DNA of 64,000 nt. It comes from Volvox africanus (taxonomy: Eukaryota > Chlorophyta > Chlorophyceae > Chlamydomonadales > Volvocaceae). The notes under the pieces are model-generated. The model was given only the letters and a program-made list of their open reading frames with translations. It did no database searches and was not told the DNA's origin. The translations under genes and the position numbers were made by a program. The stretch is taken from assembly GCA_030268105.1 (NCBI GenBank), contig BSDZ01000004.1:1049001-1113000 (forward strand), read 5' to 3'. This document shows, piece after piece, positions 1 through 13,754 of this stretch; position 1 is the first letter of the stretch, and every line of letters begins with the position of its first letter.

Positions 1-3000
1 CCGTGGACCCTTCCCCTTGCCCCTTACAAATGGAACCCAGTCTTGCCGCCCCGAGGCCCCAAACGGCGCCACAGTCAAGAAAACTGATACAGTGGTGCAT
101 TTGGTTTGGCGGCTGGATTTGCCCTCCAATTCCCGTTATTTCACGTGTGGAAATCGTTGCCTTTTTAGCTTTGTTACTTGCATGATAATTGCTGCACCGA
201 TAGCCTGTTTAGGACTGAGCTTTGGCCCACTCCTCATTTAACTCCGCGCAACCAATTGGAGCCACACGCAGCTATTTCACAAGCAAGTCCACAGGTATTG
301 GTGCAGATCATTTCTCCCCTGCCCCCGAGTGGCGCGGGCATTCCATGCCTTTGAGAACGGTATATACCTGACGGACAGGCACAGGCTCAGCAACAAACTC
401 TAGCCCTGGGTAGCAGAACATACCACATTCCCCGAGCGCAATCTGGCAGGTGACACAATCAGGTCTGCTAGGAATGCGCAACGTGACGTTCACAAGGCGC
501 AATCCCCAGTGGCCGTGCAGAAACCCCAGCTCAACAGCATAGAGGAAAATGCAGTGCCGCACTGTGCTAGAAACCTCAAGCATGGTAAGTTCAACCTTAA
601 AAATAATGAAAGAGTATCAGTTCTGTCGCGATTGTGTCGCCACCACATTTTCCTAACGTACCATGCACGTCTCGCTCCTCGCTGGCTGTGACTCCGCCTG
701 GGGTTCACCCTGCATGGGATCTCCAAAATCTTCTTCCTGACCCACAGCTTCAGCATCGGCAGCGCCTATAGCCCCGTCTGCGCTGGGGCGAACGCAAATA
801 TGTGAACGAATGTTCAAGCGTCTATCCGGTATTGCTTCCACGCCGTGCGAAGCGTTTTCATAAATCAGAAGATCCCACCTAAACGTGTAGCTAGTAGTCG
901 ACGGCTGTCCCACGCGTAATCTTCGGTGTGCCAGTCGCGCGGCGTTGGTTGGTCGGCCTCGCCTTTTGGAGGATCTTCCATGACAGGCAATTAAGAAGGG
1001 ATTTCTGAAATGCTTACTTGCGCGGCCAAAGCTTGTCCATCGAAACGGCCTATTCTCCAAGTTCCCGTATATCCCAGCTCATCTTACATACAAGTGCGAC
1101 TCTCCCTTAGAATATGAATTTTTGATAAATATCACATTGTAACCAAATACCAATAATTGAGCTTCGTCCTGCGTGCTTTCATCAACCCTCGGGTATTCCC
1201 GTGACGACAAAATTGCAAACAGCACCATTTCCAAAAGCTTAAGCATTTCAATCAACTACTTAATACATAATACGAAGGGGAAATGCGTTAGGGGCTTTGC
1301 AGAGTGTAAGTCGTAGATTGTAGTCCTACAGACCGACAAAATTTTTGGTGGCGTACTAATCTTGCAGTGCGCTTTCAAAAGTTTGTGCATCCAACATTCG
1401 TTATACTACTATGGCACTGTATTTTTTCTTCTGTGTCTTTTCGGAGCCCTTTACCCCACATCTTATGTACTACAGTTTTAAGCCATATCGACAAGACCTG
1501 TCCATCTATCCGCTCTTGTTTTAATGTTTTCATGCAATTTTAAGCACGTATTTAAGAACATATTTTATCACTCCAAAACTTATTTGCGTGTCATAATTGT
1601 TGGTACGATATGTCCCGCCCTGTTACGCAGAAGGATGGCACACGTTGGTCGTCAAGGTCAGGATCCTGATGTTGTGAATAAAAGAAACCGATTGAACAAG
1701 AGAGGTGTCAATACTTTGATGCTGCTGCACATGAGTAATGGGTGAGCCCAGGAATTGAAGGCTGGGTATGGGGAGTTCACATACCGCGCATTACGGTTTA
1801 CCCAGTGATAATAATGGGAGTACCCATTATATTCGTACTTTAGAAGGTAGATATGATGTTATTCCAAACTTAAACGAGGTCTACGATCCGGATGAGTCAG
1901 AAAGCTCATATGACCGCGAAAACGAGCAGAGCAAAAATGATAAACGAAAAATCAGATTGAGATTGAGGAAGATAGCCCAGCGAAAAAGGAAAACGACGAG
2001 AGAAAGGTACAGCAATGCATAATTAAGTTCTGCCCACATTCAACGAACGTATAAGCGGATATTATGGATATTTCAAGTAAGACATATTCGGTCATGCATT
2101 AACGTAAGATGAAGCATGATAGAACTCTGTCCGACCCTAAGTTATTAAAACCGGCACACACGTCAGCTTCAGCATAAGCGGCACATTCCATCACTGCATG
2201 GTGCTTACCTTCCACGGATTCAGCATTATTTCAAATACCATGCAAGATTTTGTGTAAGCAGTTTGTGTAAACAGGCAACCAACCCAACGTGTGACTGTCT
2301 TTCAATCTTTGCAGGCTTCGTCGGTTGTAACCGCGTCGATCCATTAGCAGTGCAATGCAATCAAAGCTTGCCGACGTCGTATGCAATTAACCGAAACCAT
2401 AATTTGTGCCCAGGTGTTGCGATCTACTGGCTCCGAACGGCTTCTTACAGGTTGGCAATTATGCCAGGACGTGAGGGTTGGCGTAGAGGCATCTATGTCA
2501 TGACAGGATATCGGCTCCTTGTAGCCGGGGAAAGGTCGGTGTCCAAGCCGTTTGGACCCTCACCATCCCAGCGCATCCTGCTGCCGCCACATCGACACCC
2601 TCTACCACCCCCCTTTCCGCCACTCCTATGGTTTTGGCTCACATATAACCCATCTACATGAGGACAACTATATCAAATGAGTCTGTCGTACTTAACAAGG
2701 ACTCGCCCGCTTGCATTTCGGTGTGACGCGACTAAATATATGCGCGCTGGGTGCCTGCGGCGTCAAACACGTTGCTATCTCGGTGACAGCACGTGCGACG
2801 GTCAATTGCCCAACAGTTGAATTGCTAGGATCTTACATATCTTTAAAATGTAGGGAAGTTCTGCCTGGGGTATTCCTCATTGGTGCATTTCATCATAGCC
2901 ATCGGGGTCATGAGGCGTAAGGACGAGTCAGTACAAATAATGTTTCACTACAAACTCCACTCCACTATGTTTCAGAGTCAGGCAAGAAGCTGTAGCCGTA

Positions 3001-6000
3001 ATCTGGTGCTCGAGATATATCTACGTACAGATGAGTATGGCGGCTACATGGCGTCTAGTTCTCGGCTTATTAACTGACGAGTGACTTTCACAGCTTGACC
3101 GGGGAGTTCTCAGGGCAAGCAAACGTCCATTCGTAACATGACAGCTTGGTTGGTATTAGTCTGAAAACAGAGATCCAAGTCATCTTTGAGCATTTTTGGA
3201 GCGAGGGTACCGTGACGACGGATGCTGGGACGATGCCGGGGCGGGCCGCTGTGCTGCGGTGCGGCTTTAGTCCTCCCCTGTCTCTTGCTGAAGCATTAGA
3301 CTGCATTGCATTGATGTTATGGTTCAGCGATTTGCAGTGACGGAAACACTGCGCCCTGCCAAGTACTGTCCGGGCTAATTAAGTCTGACAGGCCAGTCAT
3401 CAGAACTCATCAGACGGAATCAGAGAGTTAACTGGCCCTTAATTAGCCCGCGCAATGTTTGGAAGGGCTGCACACAATCTCTTTAGGAGCCACAAGAGCA
3501 ATGCAGCATCAAAACTGTCAAACAACGTGGCGGAAGCAGCTCTGACCAACGGAAAGATTGAACCTGTCAGCCCGAGCGCATGCATACGACCTTCTGATCC
3601 TATCATGCGGTACAACGCCCCACGGTATGGTCAAGCTGTAGGCCGGCGTTCTTCGCAACGTTCAGGGCATCCCAAAACTGGACCCATGCCATGTCACAAG
3701 CAAACCTAGCCCGCCTGGCGAATACCGTCAGCAGTCAAGCCGTTAATACAAATTGCAGCGCTTCGCCTGGCAGGTGCTAAGCCGCAGGTACGCTGCCGTA
3801 TGCGCGTATTTGACCGTCATGCAAGCCGCTTAAGGTGTGCCAGGAGACTTTCACTGGAGCAAACTCACTTCCCAAATCGCATTCATCCACTGAAGCTACG
3901 GAAAACAAGTGGGCACATGCAGCCATGCGCCGTACTCGCACCCACCGAAAGGAATTTTTCATACTTCGAGAGACGAATCCGCCGAATTGCAATTCCCAAA
4001 CCTGTCTAAGCTTTCAACATAATATATATATGACATCAACAAATATCATTACCCATACACCACAGATCTATGCACAACATCGCTGTCTTAACCAACAAGC
4101 AGCTTCTGCGGCCCCTGCCCTTCAGCTCGGGCGTGGTGGCACGCATTCGTTGAACTCCACATAGTAGCCACCTTAACACTTCACATAGTAACCAACTTAA
4201 GTTCCCATCCCTAATTGTGCAACCTCACGCGCCGCACAAAACAAGCCAGCTTGGCGAAATCACTAACACGAAGCAGCAGTATACTGCAACTTAGAACGTA
4301 AGGGATATTGGTCCAACAACAGTATAAGCCTAAGATGCTTCATTATAACGAAGCAAAGCCGAGATTGATATTGGGACTGAATGAAGACACTGAGCGAGGG
4401 GCAAGAGGTCCTGGCCTTTCTATACGGCCTGAGCAATAGAGCGTTTTGGGCCCCCAGCCACCTCCGCAGCAGCCCTCCGGCAGGCAGCCATCTCCCCGCC
4501 ACCCGCCCTCTGACGAATGATCGCGTTACTCATAACCCTCTCAAACCCATAAAAACTCTATAACCCACATGAGGACCTCACCTGGTTGTGCAGCCGCACT
4601 TCTCAGTAACCGCCGTGTGTGGAAGTGAATTGAAACTGGAACCTGCGCCCCTTCATTCTCCCGCTCCCCGGAGAACGCACTCCCCTCCCTCCGACCGGTA
4701 CATATCAGCCGCCGGTGCGCAAAGTGGGAGTCCTCAGCACACTTCCAGTCCAGTTACTTGCATGTCGGCGTGCTTTCATAACGGCCCAATCTGTCTAAAC
4801 AAGGACTCTTCACCCAGTGAGGCATATGAGGACAAGGCCGGCCACGGCCAGGGCACAGGTCCCACCGATAAATGCGCTTGTGGGGCTGTGCGCCAGATGT
4901 CAGGGAACTACTCTACCTCTCTACCTTGCCTTTGTCCCCTACGCCCCGTATGCTGCCTCGTTCCAACCTGGAACAGCGCAGCGTTACGATATCCCCATAT
5001 CTGGGCCAGGCCAGGACTTGGGAGGAGGCCAGGCCAGGACTTGCCGACCGGGACATCGGCCCACTGCGTCGCGGCGTACATGCCTACGGAGTGACGGCCG
5101 GCTGTGCCATGTCATAGCTGTTGCGCAGTAATCAGTACCGTGCGGGAACACAGAAACCATTCAGTTAGGGAGGCTTATGCAAACGGGGGTGACGGTGCTA
5201 GATGGGGACCCAATCAGATCAGATGGCACAAGGGCCACATACACAGAATGGGATACAAGAGCCTTCTGTAAGAGAAATAAATGCTATCGTGGTATGGGAT
5301 GGAAAATGAAGGAAGGAGAAAGGATTGACTTGCAAGTCAGGGAACGGATAACCTGGCTTGAATTCTGCAAAACACGCGGTTGGCGACCGAACGTAAAGCC
5401 GCGAGCCCGAATGTGAGCCCCTTAAGGAGCAAATGTGCTAAGCCGCAAATCCCAGCCAATCTAAGCCCCATATATGATCCCCTTACTCTTTCTTATCAAA
5501 TTTGGGACTCTTAAAACTAGAAAGCGCGCCGCACCTGATTTTTCGGAACAGCTGGTAAGCCCCCGTGACGGCCATGAATGCGTTCACAGCAAGCAAGTTG
5601 TAGTTAACCGGGGTGATTTGGGTGCTGTACCGCGACCAGATGATACCAGTGGCGGTAATAGCTGCACGTTTTGCGGTCGGCGGAGTTGTGACGAACGCGA
5701 GTTTAGATATGTGAGCAGCCAGTGCAGAACCTATGCTAGTTTAGAAAATAATGCATGTTTGCACAAACATATGGATTCAGGTTCAGGTTCACAACAGCTT
5801 ACGGGGCTGTTCCGAAATGGTGACGCCCTCACGTGTTCACGGTCATCGATATCGTCGACCGAAGATTGCTAACCACCAAGATAACACTCACCGCACTGTT
5901 GTGGCAAACTAATCTTCTCCGCAGGGCGGTTTATGTCAGCGATGTTCGCCAACGATATGCCCCACTTAAAGGTAGGGGCCCAGAAGTGAACTGTAAAGTT

Positions 6001-6641
6001 GAAGCATCAATAGCATAAGGTTTTCGAGTCGAATGTCGGGAGCCCACGGCTACAAAATTGGGAACGGAGGAATGCAGTCTCTATCGCACTCACTCGTCTT
6101 CGGCCCTGCGGGATGATTCCAAAACGCCTGAAGCTTCTGAGCAACAGTCATGATTCTGTAGCTGAAGATGCCGCTGTGAAATGTGCACAGGACAAGAGGT
6201 CAAGTTTTCAGCCAGTTAGTTGCAGGCGCGCCGACTAGCTACAATGTACGAGTAGAAACAGATTACCTTATCTGCAAACATAAATTAGCAAAGTCCACTG
6301 CAAAAGTGAGCTAGTGTACGGATCCACGACACTACCTTGATGTTACAACTTGTAACCCAGATACGTCCACCGAGTACAATCCGAAGTTTAATGAATCCCA
6401 AAACCGTTCACAAGAACCTGTAGATCATTAGGTTACGAAAACTCGTCCTGTGCACCAAATTTTCCAGTTGACGCGTGTCCAAGAGGTGCCACGCCAAGCC
6501 GTCCAAAGCTACTGGGATCTTAATTACAAACCTTTATTTTAAAATTAGCCCTTTAACTGGAGAGGTAGCTGTAAGGATAGACATTTCCTGCGCTAGCTCT
6601 GTCCAACAGCGTTTTTTGATTGGCAACCGGCAAGCTTCACT
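1..6641. other. Gene-poor left flank
   Basis: No gene here can be supported. Base composition is more AT-rich than in the genes to the right, and open frames are short. The two least unlikely are 1768-2022 (+, 84 codons, acidic middle and Lys/Arg-rich end) and 5474-5872 (+, 132 codons, a few Cys pairs). Neither has a recognisable domain, a convincing splice site or a repeated codon preference, so I leave them uncalled. A 17-bp unit beginning GGCCAGGCCAGG occurs twice, at 5004-5020 and 5027-5043. An interrupted inverted repeat at 3371-3450 is listed separately. The stretch could be decayed transposon DNA or simply intergenic. Confidence 0.5.
3371..3450. repeat. Interrupted inverted repeat (hairpin)
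   Basis: The left arm begins CGGGCTAATTAAG (3371-3383) and continues, after seven unpaired bases, with GGCCAGT (3391-3397). The right arm ACTGGCC (3431-3437) plus CTTAATTAGCCCG (3438-3450) is the exact reverse complement of both blocks. This gives a 20-bp stem with a 7-nt bulge and a 33-nt loop. It resembles a small foldback or MITE-like element, but no clear target-site duplication is seen at its ends. A chance origin is unlikely at this arm length. Confidence 0.6.
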
Positions 6642-9600
6642 ATGAGCCGCATACCACCTGGTGGCAGGGGTGGCTACCCTCCACCAGCAGGTATGTGCGG
6701 TAACTTTGGCTTGGAACTTAAGAGCTATAGTTCGCCCTTCTATCCACGGTCGCAACTCCGTACACACCATTTGGGCCGTTACATGTATCCACTCGGGTAA
6801 TGATTATCTCCCGTATAATAATTGCGATTTCATTTCTAGGGCTCAAACGGGCTGTTGTCCTTCCGGGCCTGTGCACCCTTTGTTAGCGCGTCGCACTGGA
6901 GCGTGCGTCGCAGCTGGTGTCCTACAAAAGCGCTGACCATTTCTCCATATTTGGGACTTGCGAGGAAGGAAGGGTTGCTGCTTTCCGTGGCTGCCGTTCC
7001 AGTTTCGGCCAATACGGCGCGGGTTTCGTAGGATTCAAGATGTCGACGTATTTGGATTTGGGACGGAACCAAAGAGTGTGACATAAGGTTTGCGACCCTG
7101 ATGTGTGGCGACCAGGCTGACCTGCCCGTTGTTCATGACGATCGGCACCTGCTCTCGATGGCATTCCTCACTGACCACGGGGGGAGCGGGATCGAGGTCC
7201 TCTTACCTAGCGCGCCTGGCCGAAGGGGCGCAGCTCTGTTAGCACCACCCACCTGCCCTCCAACTTCAAACACATTGGCGCAACATAGCAAAGCTGGGGA
7301 CGAACGTTCTGCCGCAGGCAAGTATTCGGCCGCACGGTCCCACGTCATGAATGACAAATACATGGAAGAGTTTGAGAGGGCCTGGGAGGAGTTGCACGCC
7401 CTGCACATGGGGGAGGGTGGCGGACCGGATGGAGTCTCGGCGGCGGCCGGACGGGCAGGGACCTCACTCGCAGCCCACCAGCAGAATATTTATGCGGCGC
7501 TGGAAGATCCGTCGGGGCCGCCGCCGTCCTATTACCAGGCGCCAACGGCGGTACGGTGAGTGGCATGGGACAGAGACAACGCCATGGGGGCTGCGTCACG
7601 AGATGAACAAGGGCAATATGGGAGCCCCCTTGACATTCCCATTTTCGTTTGCCAGCGTGAACTCTCACAGCATGATAGGCCTACTGGAAGACCGAAATTG
7701 CTCCACCCCAAACCCTCTTGTCCGCGGCGCCCGTCGAGCAGTCGCAGCGCCGCATCCCCAGCTCGTGGCAGTCGTTCCTCTGCCGGTACGGGACCACCGG
7801 CCCTGCGAGCTGCCGCAACGCCATCCCAGCCGCTGCGGGTAGGCGGACCGCCAGCACGGCGACCCAGCCCCGCTGCTGGAGGCGACACTGCCTCGCGCTT
7901 CCCTGCACGTGTGTCCGGCAATTGGTCCAGCGGGCCGCTGGATCCAGCGGGAGTTATGTGCGATCTGTCTGATCGCCCCAATACCTGCTCGGCCGCGGAT
8001 TGGTCGCGGGGTGAAGTAGTCATCGGCTCCACTGATCATGCGCTCTACGTGTTGGATGTCAACCGGGGCCTGCTGAAGAAGCGAACGTTGTACAGCAAAA
8101 CCAGCGGACACTCAGAGTATGTAGGCGGTTAGGGGCGGTGGGGTTAATGTGTGTGTATGTGTTGTGGGGTGGACCAGGCAGAGCGCTTGTAAGCTACGGA
8201 TAACACGATGACACACTTACGCTACTCGGGGTTTTGGGGACATTTGGGGATGAAGATGTACGCGCAATTCCGTGTAGTGAAATAAATTTCCAAGCGTTGG
8301 CGAACACGGCGCGTTCAGAAGCAGCACGGCAGTGCCATACCAATGTATGGGTGGGTCGCGCGCCGCGTGTGCTTGCACACACGGTGTGAATGTGTGTGAG
8401 ACCGCGCGGCGGTGGCAGTGGATTCGTCCAGTTTGACAGCTACTTAGCTGTCTGGCACCAAACGTCCGTTGTAGCAATCGACTAATCAGTAGCAGCGAGC
8501 CACCTTACACTCTCTGCTTCGGTTCGCGCTTTCGTCCACTCTCCTGCCTTTTCGCCGCCAACTGTATTCACTTTGCATCTACCCTGCATTCACTCATCGT
8601 TTCTCCTCTCACATTCTTTGTAAGGGATTATCGCCGTTCTTCCTACCGCACATATGATGAAACCCACACTCCGTTCGCACTCGCCGGTGCTCTGTGTTCC
8701 GGGCGTCGCAAGTATAAACAGCGTGACGCATTTCCCCTCAGCGTTTCTTTACCTCTGTTAGTCATGCAATTTATTTCGGTCAAGATCTCCCTGTTGCCTT
8801 GACATCCTCTCCCTCTCCCTGTCCACTTTCTCCCCGGCCTCTTCCCAAGGTGGGTGACATGTGTGACGTACGCCTCTCAGGGCCGGATTGTTTCAGGCGG
8901 TATGGATAGCAAGCTGTGGGTTTGGCCGGCCTCTGGCAACAAGGGGATGGTGGCCGAGGCGCATTTCGGACCCATCTCGCAGGTAGGCGGTTTAAAAAGG
9001 GATACGGGATGGGACGGGACGGAACGGGATATCCATTGCGGCCGTCCGGACTCTTCATCTGTGTCGTACTTGTACATGTTCTCGGTCCGGAGACGCGGGC
9101 CTGCATTGCCCGTGCTGCCACGGCAGGGACCCATCTCCACTGTTCCATACCGTTCCCCCAACCATCTTAACGGGCCGAGCAGGTCAAGTACGACAGGTCA
9201 TCGGATCTCGTCGCAAGCGCGTCTTATGACAAGACGATTCGGCTTTGGGAGCTAGGGGCCCGGCCCCACGAAGTGGGCTGCCTGCAGGTGTGTGCACGCG
9301 CACATGTTTGTGCGAGTCGGGTTAGAGTTTTCAGTTTTCAGTCTGAGGCTTCCCGGGGTCATGGGGCTTCCTGGGGTGCTTCCCTACCGCGACGAAACGT
9401 AAAATAAAATATTGACGCGGCTTGAGTTGAAAGCTTCCTAAACCCTCCGTCGTCCCAGCCCCTCTACCGTAGAATGGCCTCGCCTTCCTTGCCCTAGCTC
9501 CATCTGCATTCAGGCACACACTCGTAGATGACTCGTGCTCGTGACCTCCCATTCAGGATGAGAGACGAATACGAAAGTTTGCTTGTTCCAAAACCTTTGG

Positions 9601-12411
9601 TGTAAAGCCGCAGTCTCTTCGCCGCTCCCATCACACGTTCCAACAGATTCACGCGCTCCGCGTCCTGACCTGCCTCCCTTGCCCCGCTGCGCCCCCTGCA
9701 GGGCCACGAGGCCCCCGTGCTGGAGATGCAGATCAGCACAGACGGGCGCATTGTGACAGGTCGGGGAACGGTTGTCGCATTCGGCAGTTGTAGGGCGAAC
9801 TGTAATTTTGAAGTTTGGAACCACCCCTGACATATAACTACATCATCTTTTTTGACCTCTGTCGGACTCTTCTCGCCGGTCTAGACGCACCGTGCTTGTC
9901 GTCAAAATAACTTATCTTCCGGTCGCTAACTACTTGGCCAGCTTTTTGCACGTGTTGGCCTCGCCATCCGCAAAGCCAGGCTTTCCAGTCCCCACCTGCA
10001 CCAAAACCTCCGACGCATGCCGCAACCATATCCCACGTCACACAATGCAAAATGAACGCTCCTACATTTCCGCATCCCGGAGCCATCCTCAGCCATCCTC
10101 CCGCCACACTCACCTTCACATATGTTCTACGCGCTTTACCCGACCCCCAAAACCCGTATCCATCCTTAACCCATCCCATATGCCTAAGCCGGCCTCCCCT
10201 CTTTGATCGTCCCCATATCCATTGGATCAAGCTCTGTTTTCGCTACCACGCATGCTGCAGTCGCTCCTTCAACTCTCTCCTAAATCCCATTTCCACGCCC
10301 TTCCTCAATCCCGACCCTTCCACCCGCTTAGGAGACCGCAGCGGTCATGTGCTCCTCTGGGACACCTCCTCGGGAGGAGCGTCCTGGCGCATGCGGAATG
10401 TGCACCAGGGCCACGTGACGGCGCTGGCCTGGTTTGATGAGGGAGGCGGCGCTGGGGAGGGAGAGGCGGCGGGTTGCTTCGTGACGGGAGGGCAGGACGG
10501 TGTGGTGCGAGTTTGGGACCCGCGAGCCAAGTGAGTGGTGGGGTGATGGCCGGGGTGGGTCGATGGGTGATGCGAATTTGTTTCGGATTTTTTATGCAAT
10601 GGGGCATATGATGTGAATTTGTTGCTCATGTTTTATGCAGTGAAGGCATATGATGAAGATGAAACTGAAATTGGAATAATCACCTGACCCGGGCATCGGC
10701 GCACATGCGCCCACGGGCTCTCGGCCTCGTGAAATTACTCGTTAGCCGGAGGCCTGCACGTGTACTGCGGGTGCATACAGCGGATAGGCGACTGTGCTGC
10801 CGCCAGACGGACACAGTAGGCGCTTAGCAAAAAATATTGCAGACCCTAGCCTCTAAAACGTCGACGATGGGGATATGTCAGGGATAGTAAAGTCGCAGAA
10901 CGTTCGTTAGGGAAGATCTGCAAGATGGTGGTGGGATGAGGACAAGGCAAAACAAAGGTAGTTGTATGGGTGAGATCCCACTCACGTTCCCACTCACGTT
11001 CCATACAGGGCAAATGTGGCCAAGGTGCAGCTGCATGTCAACGAGCAGGTCAGTTGGTGGTTTAATCGCCGGGAGTTAGGTTGTGGCGCACAACGATGTT
11101 CTTTGCTGCAGTTGACATACACTTCAACAAACCGGCCTGGGCCTTCCCCGAACATCCCGCAACCGGAGACGACGTATTCGACTTATCTTGCCTTTGCTTT
11201 CCTGCGGCAGGATTTGCATCCCTACGCCTGATCGTTCTGTGTTCGATTACTGAGTTACTCGTGCGTCCTTGCCTACGTGCTTTTGCGCTATGCGTGTATG
11301 CCCTCTACGAGGCACATCTCAAGCACACATGGGAGATGTGAGGGCCTGTCGACCAACATCACAACTTTATGCTGACACGCATTAGCAACTGCAATAGGGG
11401 TGAAGTTAATAACGTAAGATCTCGCACTTAACGCACCGAATCAACGTACCTTTTCACCCTCGTGGACACGGCCCCTGCCAACCTGCCCCCGTCTCCCCGA
11501 CAGGGGCACGGTGCCGTGGGTGACATTATTGCTGGCGGACCTGCGGTGGCAGGCATGGTGGTGACTGCGGGGGCTGATGCCACTTGCCGCATCCTTGATC
11601 CTCGACTAGGTTTCGCACTGGCGGGCACCGCGAAGCTGATTAATTTCCCGTACAGCATGACGGCAGCTGGCTGTACGGCGGTGGTGGGCTGTGGCGACGG
11701 CTCCATTCACTTTATCGACGTTCTGGTAATGAGGGCTTGTGGAATATGCCAGCGTTCGCGATGTCCCCGCTAGAAAATTAATAACACAATATTAAATCGA
11801 AGGATCGTATCTAGCGTACGTCGTGCTTTAGGAGATACGTTATCATACACTATAAACTTAGCTCACCCTTAGCCCATGGGCGAGGCCCGATTGGAGCGGT
11901 GTGAATGGGAGGCGCAAAATCGGGCCATGAAGCAGTTGTAATGTCCCGGCTCGGGGTGAGGTTCCGTATCCCCGGGTTTCCCTCCTCCGCACGGGATGGC
12001 TGATTGACTAACGTTGGCGGGGTCTAGGACCTCCGTGAGGCTATACCCCAGATGCCAGGTCGGCGTGTGCTCCCTGTTATATTCTCTCTTTGCATGAATG
12101 GGAGATCAATGTGTCACTGCCTGCCTGCGTACTATTCTTCCTTATACAGTACGTTAAATTCCCCTCAGATGCAGGTCTCACCGCCCTGCGCCGCCCCATA
12201 TCTTAATGATGTGTAGCCTTATTCCGATTTTTCTTACCCTGCCTTTGCGGCTGTCCCTGACGCTAAAACTCAACTCCATTGGCCCCAGACGGCTCGGACG
12301 CTTTATGCCCTGGGTGCCAACCGCGCTGCCGTTCGTTGTATGGAGGCCTCGCACGACAAGCTGGTGTGCTCGGGCGATGATGGGAAGGCCATCATGTACA
12401 GCTTCACGTGA
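6642..12411 (+). CDS. WD40-repeat protein, ten exons
   Basis: Predicted 450-residue beta-propeller protein. Exons: 6642-6690, 7318-7555, 7931-8116, 8850-8982, 9183-9287, 9702-9759, 10332-10530, 11009-11048, 11504-11725, 12289-12411 (TGA). All introns are GT-AG and the phases agree throughout (1353 nt in total). The N-terminus is Gly/Pro-rich, followed by an acidic helical stretch (MNDKYMEEFERAWEEL). WD repeats follow, with GH...WD/WE-type signatures such as SASYDKTIRLWEL, GHVLLWDT and DGVVRVWDP, and the end is SGDDGKAIMYSFT. Such propellers are protein-interaction scaffolds; the partner cannot be read from the sequence. A flagellar or ubiquitin-ligase role is possible but not shown. The start of exon 3 (7931) was chosen because it alone restores phase and removes a compositionally odd stretch. 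It is the least certain boundary, together with the short first exon. Confidence 0.82.
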
Positions 12412-12498
12412 TGCCATCACCTGAAACAGTGACATCCAGCAGGTGGAAAGCTTAGCTGATTCGATATAAGTCGACCCAATAACTCTCTGGCTTCCATA

Positions 12499-12503
12499 TG
12501 TAA
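12499..12503 (+). terminator. Candidate TGTAA poly(A) signal
   Basis: TGTAA lies 88 bases after the stop codon of the WD40 gene, the usual type and distance for green-algal nuclear genes. Cleavage would follow about 10-20 bases downstream. No transcript evidence. Confidence 0.5.
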
Positions 12504-13604
12504 GGATCAGCGGCTTGGGGACAAGGGATGCACAGGTTGGGAGGAAGCGGCGGCAGATGCCGTTGAGTCGTAAGAGGCAAGAAGGGTGATGGTCGCTTGG
12601 AATAAAGCATAAGAAAAGAGAACTCCGCATCTAACGTACTGAGTGGTTGGGACTGGACTGTGTGCGGCTTGAACTGTCAAACGGAGGAAATCAGCGTTTG
12701 AGGCAGATGACGGATTGAGTACGTGCCGGGGGGCGCCCGGGCAGGAAGAGATGTGTCCGTTCGCGAAGTGCCCGCCCTCAGGTATCCTAACGTGCCTGCA
12801 GGTCGGCAATTGCAGTATATTCCCAAATTTATATGGTAGGCAGCAGCGTGCGATTTTTCATTCTAGGCGAATCCCTCGTCCTTGACCTTTGAGACGTTAG
12901 AGACGTTGCTTGACATTGCGCTGACATTGACGCATCGCCAACTATTAGCAGGAGCGAGCAGTTAGTAGCAGTAGAAACATTGGTCGCACATTGGGAAGGC
13001 TTGCGTCTCTCTGATGCGGAATGCCGCCACGAACCCAGATGCAGGTGATTATGTCTCCATAAGCTTAAGTCTTAGGATGTTCGGACGTCGCGATGACAAT
13101 TAACAATAGTTATGAGGCCCCGATGGCATGTGATGGGCCTGGGTAGCGAAGGGGTAGGAGTATGCGTGTAACATTGAACGCAAAGTTGGATAACTCAGCT
13201 TATGATAAACAAGGACCATAAGGGGACCGAGGCCGTTGGCGGGGGAGGTCAGGGGGCTGTGGGTTGGCTGGCCTAGGGCGGCGCAGGCACCTTGCTAAGA
13301 GTTGCTGAAACGATGTGCTAAAGGCAGGCGGAAAAACAAGAATATTTAATCTCAGGTTCCGAACTATTTGGAATATTTTGGGAATATGGTATAATTTGGG
13401 ATTTAAGGTTGCAAGCATTCAAGGCGTGCGTGAGCTGCCGTACGGATGCCATCAAACAAAAAGACAGCCGAATCCATGACTTAAACGTTACTGTGGTCAT
13501 CCTAGGGGTTCATGTAACCGTGTTGCTAAATTTTTCGACAGCTGATCATGGATTTAACCGTTTTCGTTATGGGCTTCTTGCACTGAAATGAGCTCATCTT
13601 CTAG
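12504..13604. other. Intergenic, no gene seen
   Basis: After the WD40 gene there is about 1.1 kb without a supportable exon. Open frames are short on both strands and none carries a family signature. An ATG-led stretch at 13016-13046 followed by GTGATT could be a small exon, but nothing links it to a neighbour. Confidence 0.4.
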
Positions 13605-13754
13605 ACCTGGACAACGGTAAGCTGAAGCGCTGCTGCATCGACATGTCGCTCAAGGTGTCCACGAATTTAAAATAAACCTTGTTTTAGTGTACTTAGGCTT
13701 CCACTTTGCACAGGTAGCTGTGCGCGCTGCTACCTTAATCTGTCGATGGGCTGG
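13605..13754 (+). CDS. Possible two-exon fragment, unrecognised
   Basis: Two short blocks look spliced. The first, 13605-13654, is preceded by TTCTAG and followed by GTGTCC and reads LDNGKLKRCCIDMSLK. The second, 13714-13754, is preceded by CTTTGCACAG and followed by GTAAGC and reads on in phase as VAVRAATLICRWAG. The splice consensus is good and the residue mix is protein-like, but no start, stop or family is visible. They could be internal exons of a gene continuing into the coiled-coil frame downstream, or remnants of a broken gene. Confidence 0.25.

Noticed and set aside
9838..10230. Minus-strand frame of 130 codons, Gly/Trp-rich
   Set aside because: It sits in the intron between WD40 exons 6 and 7 and reads the pyrimidine-rich intron backwards.
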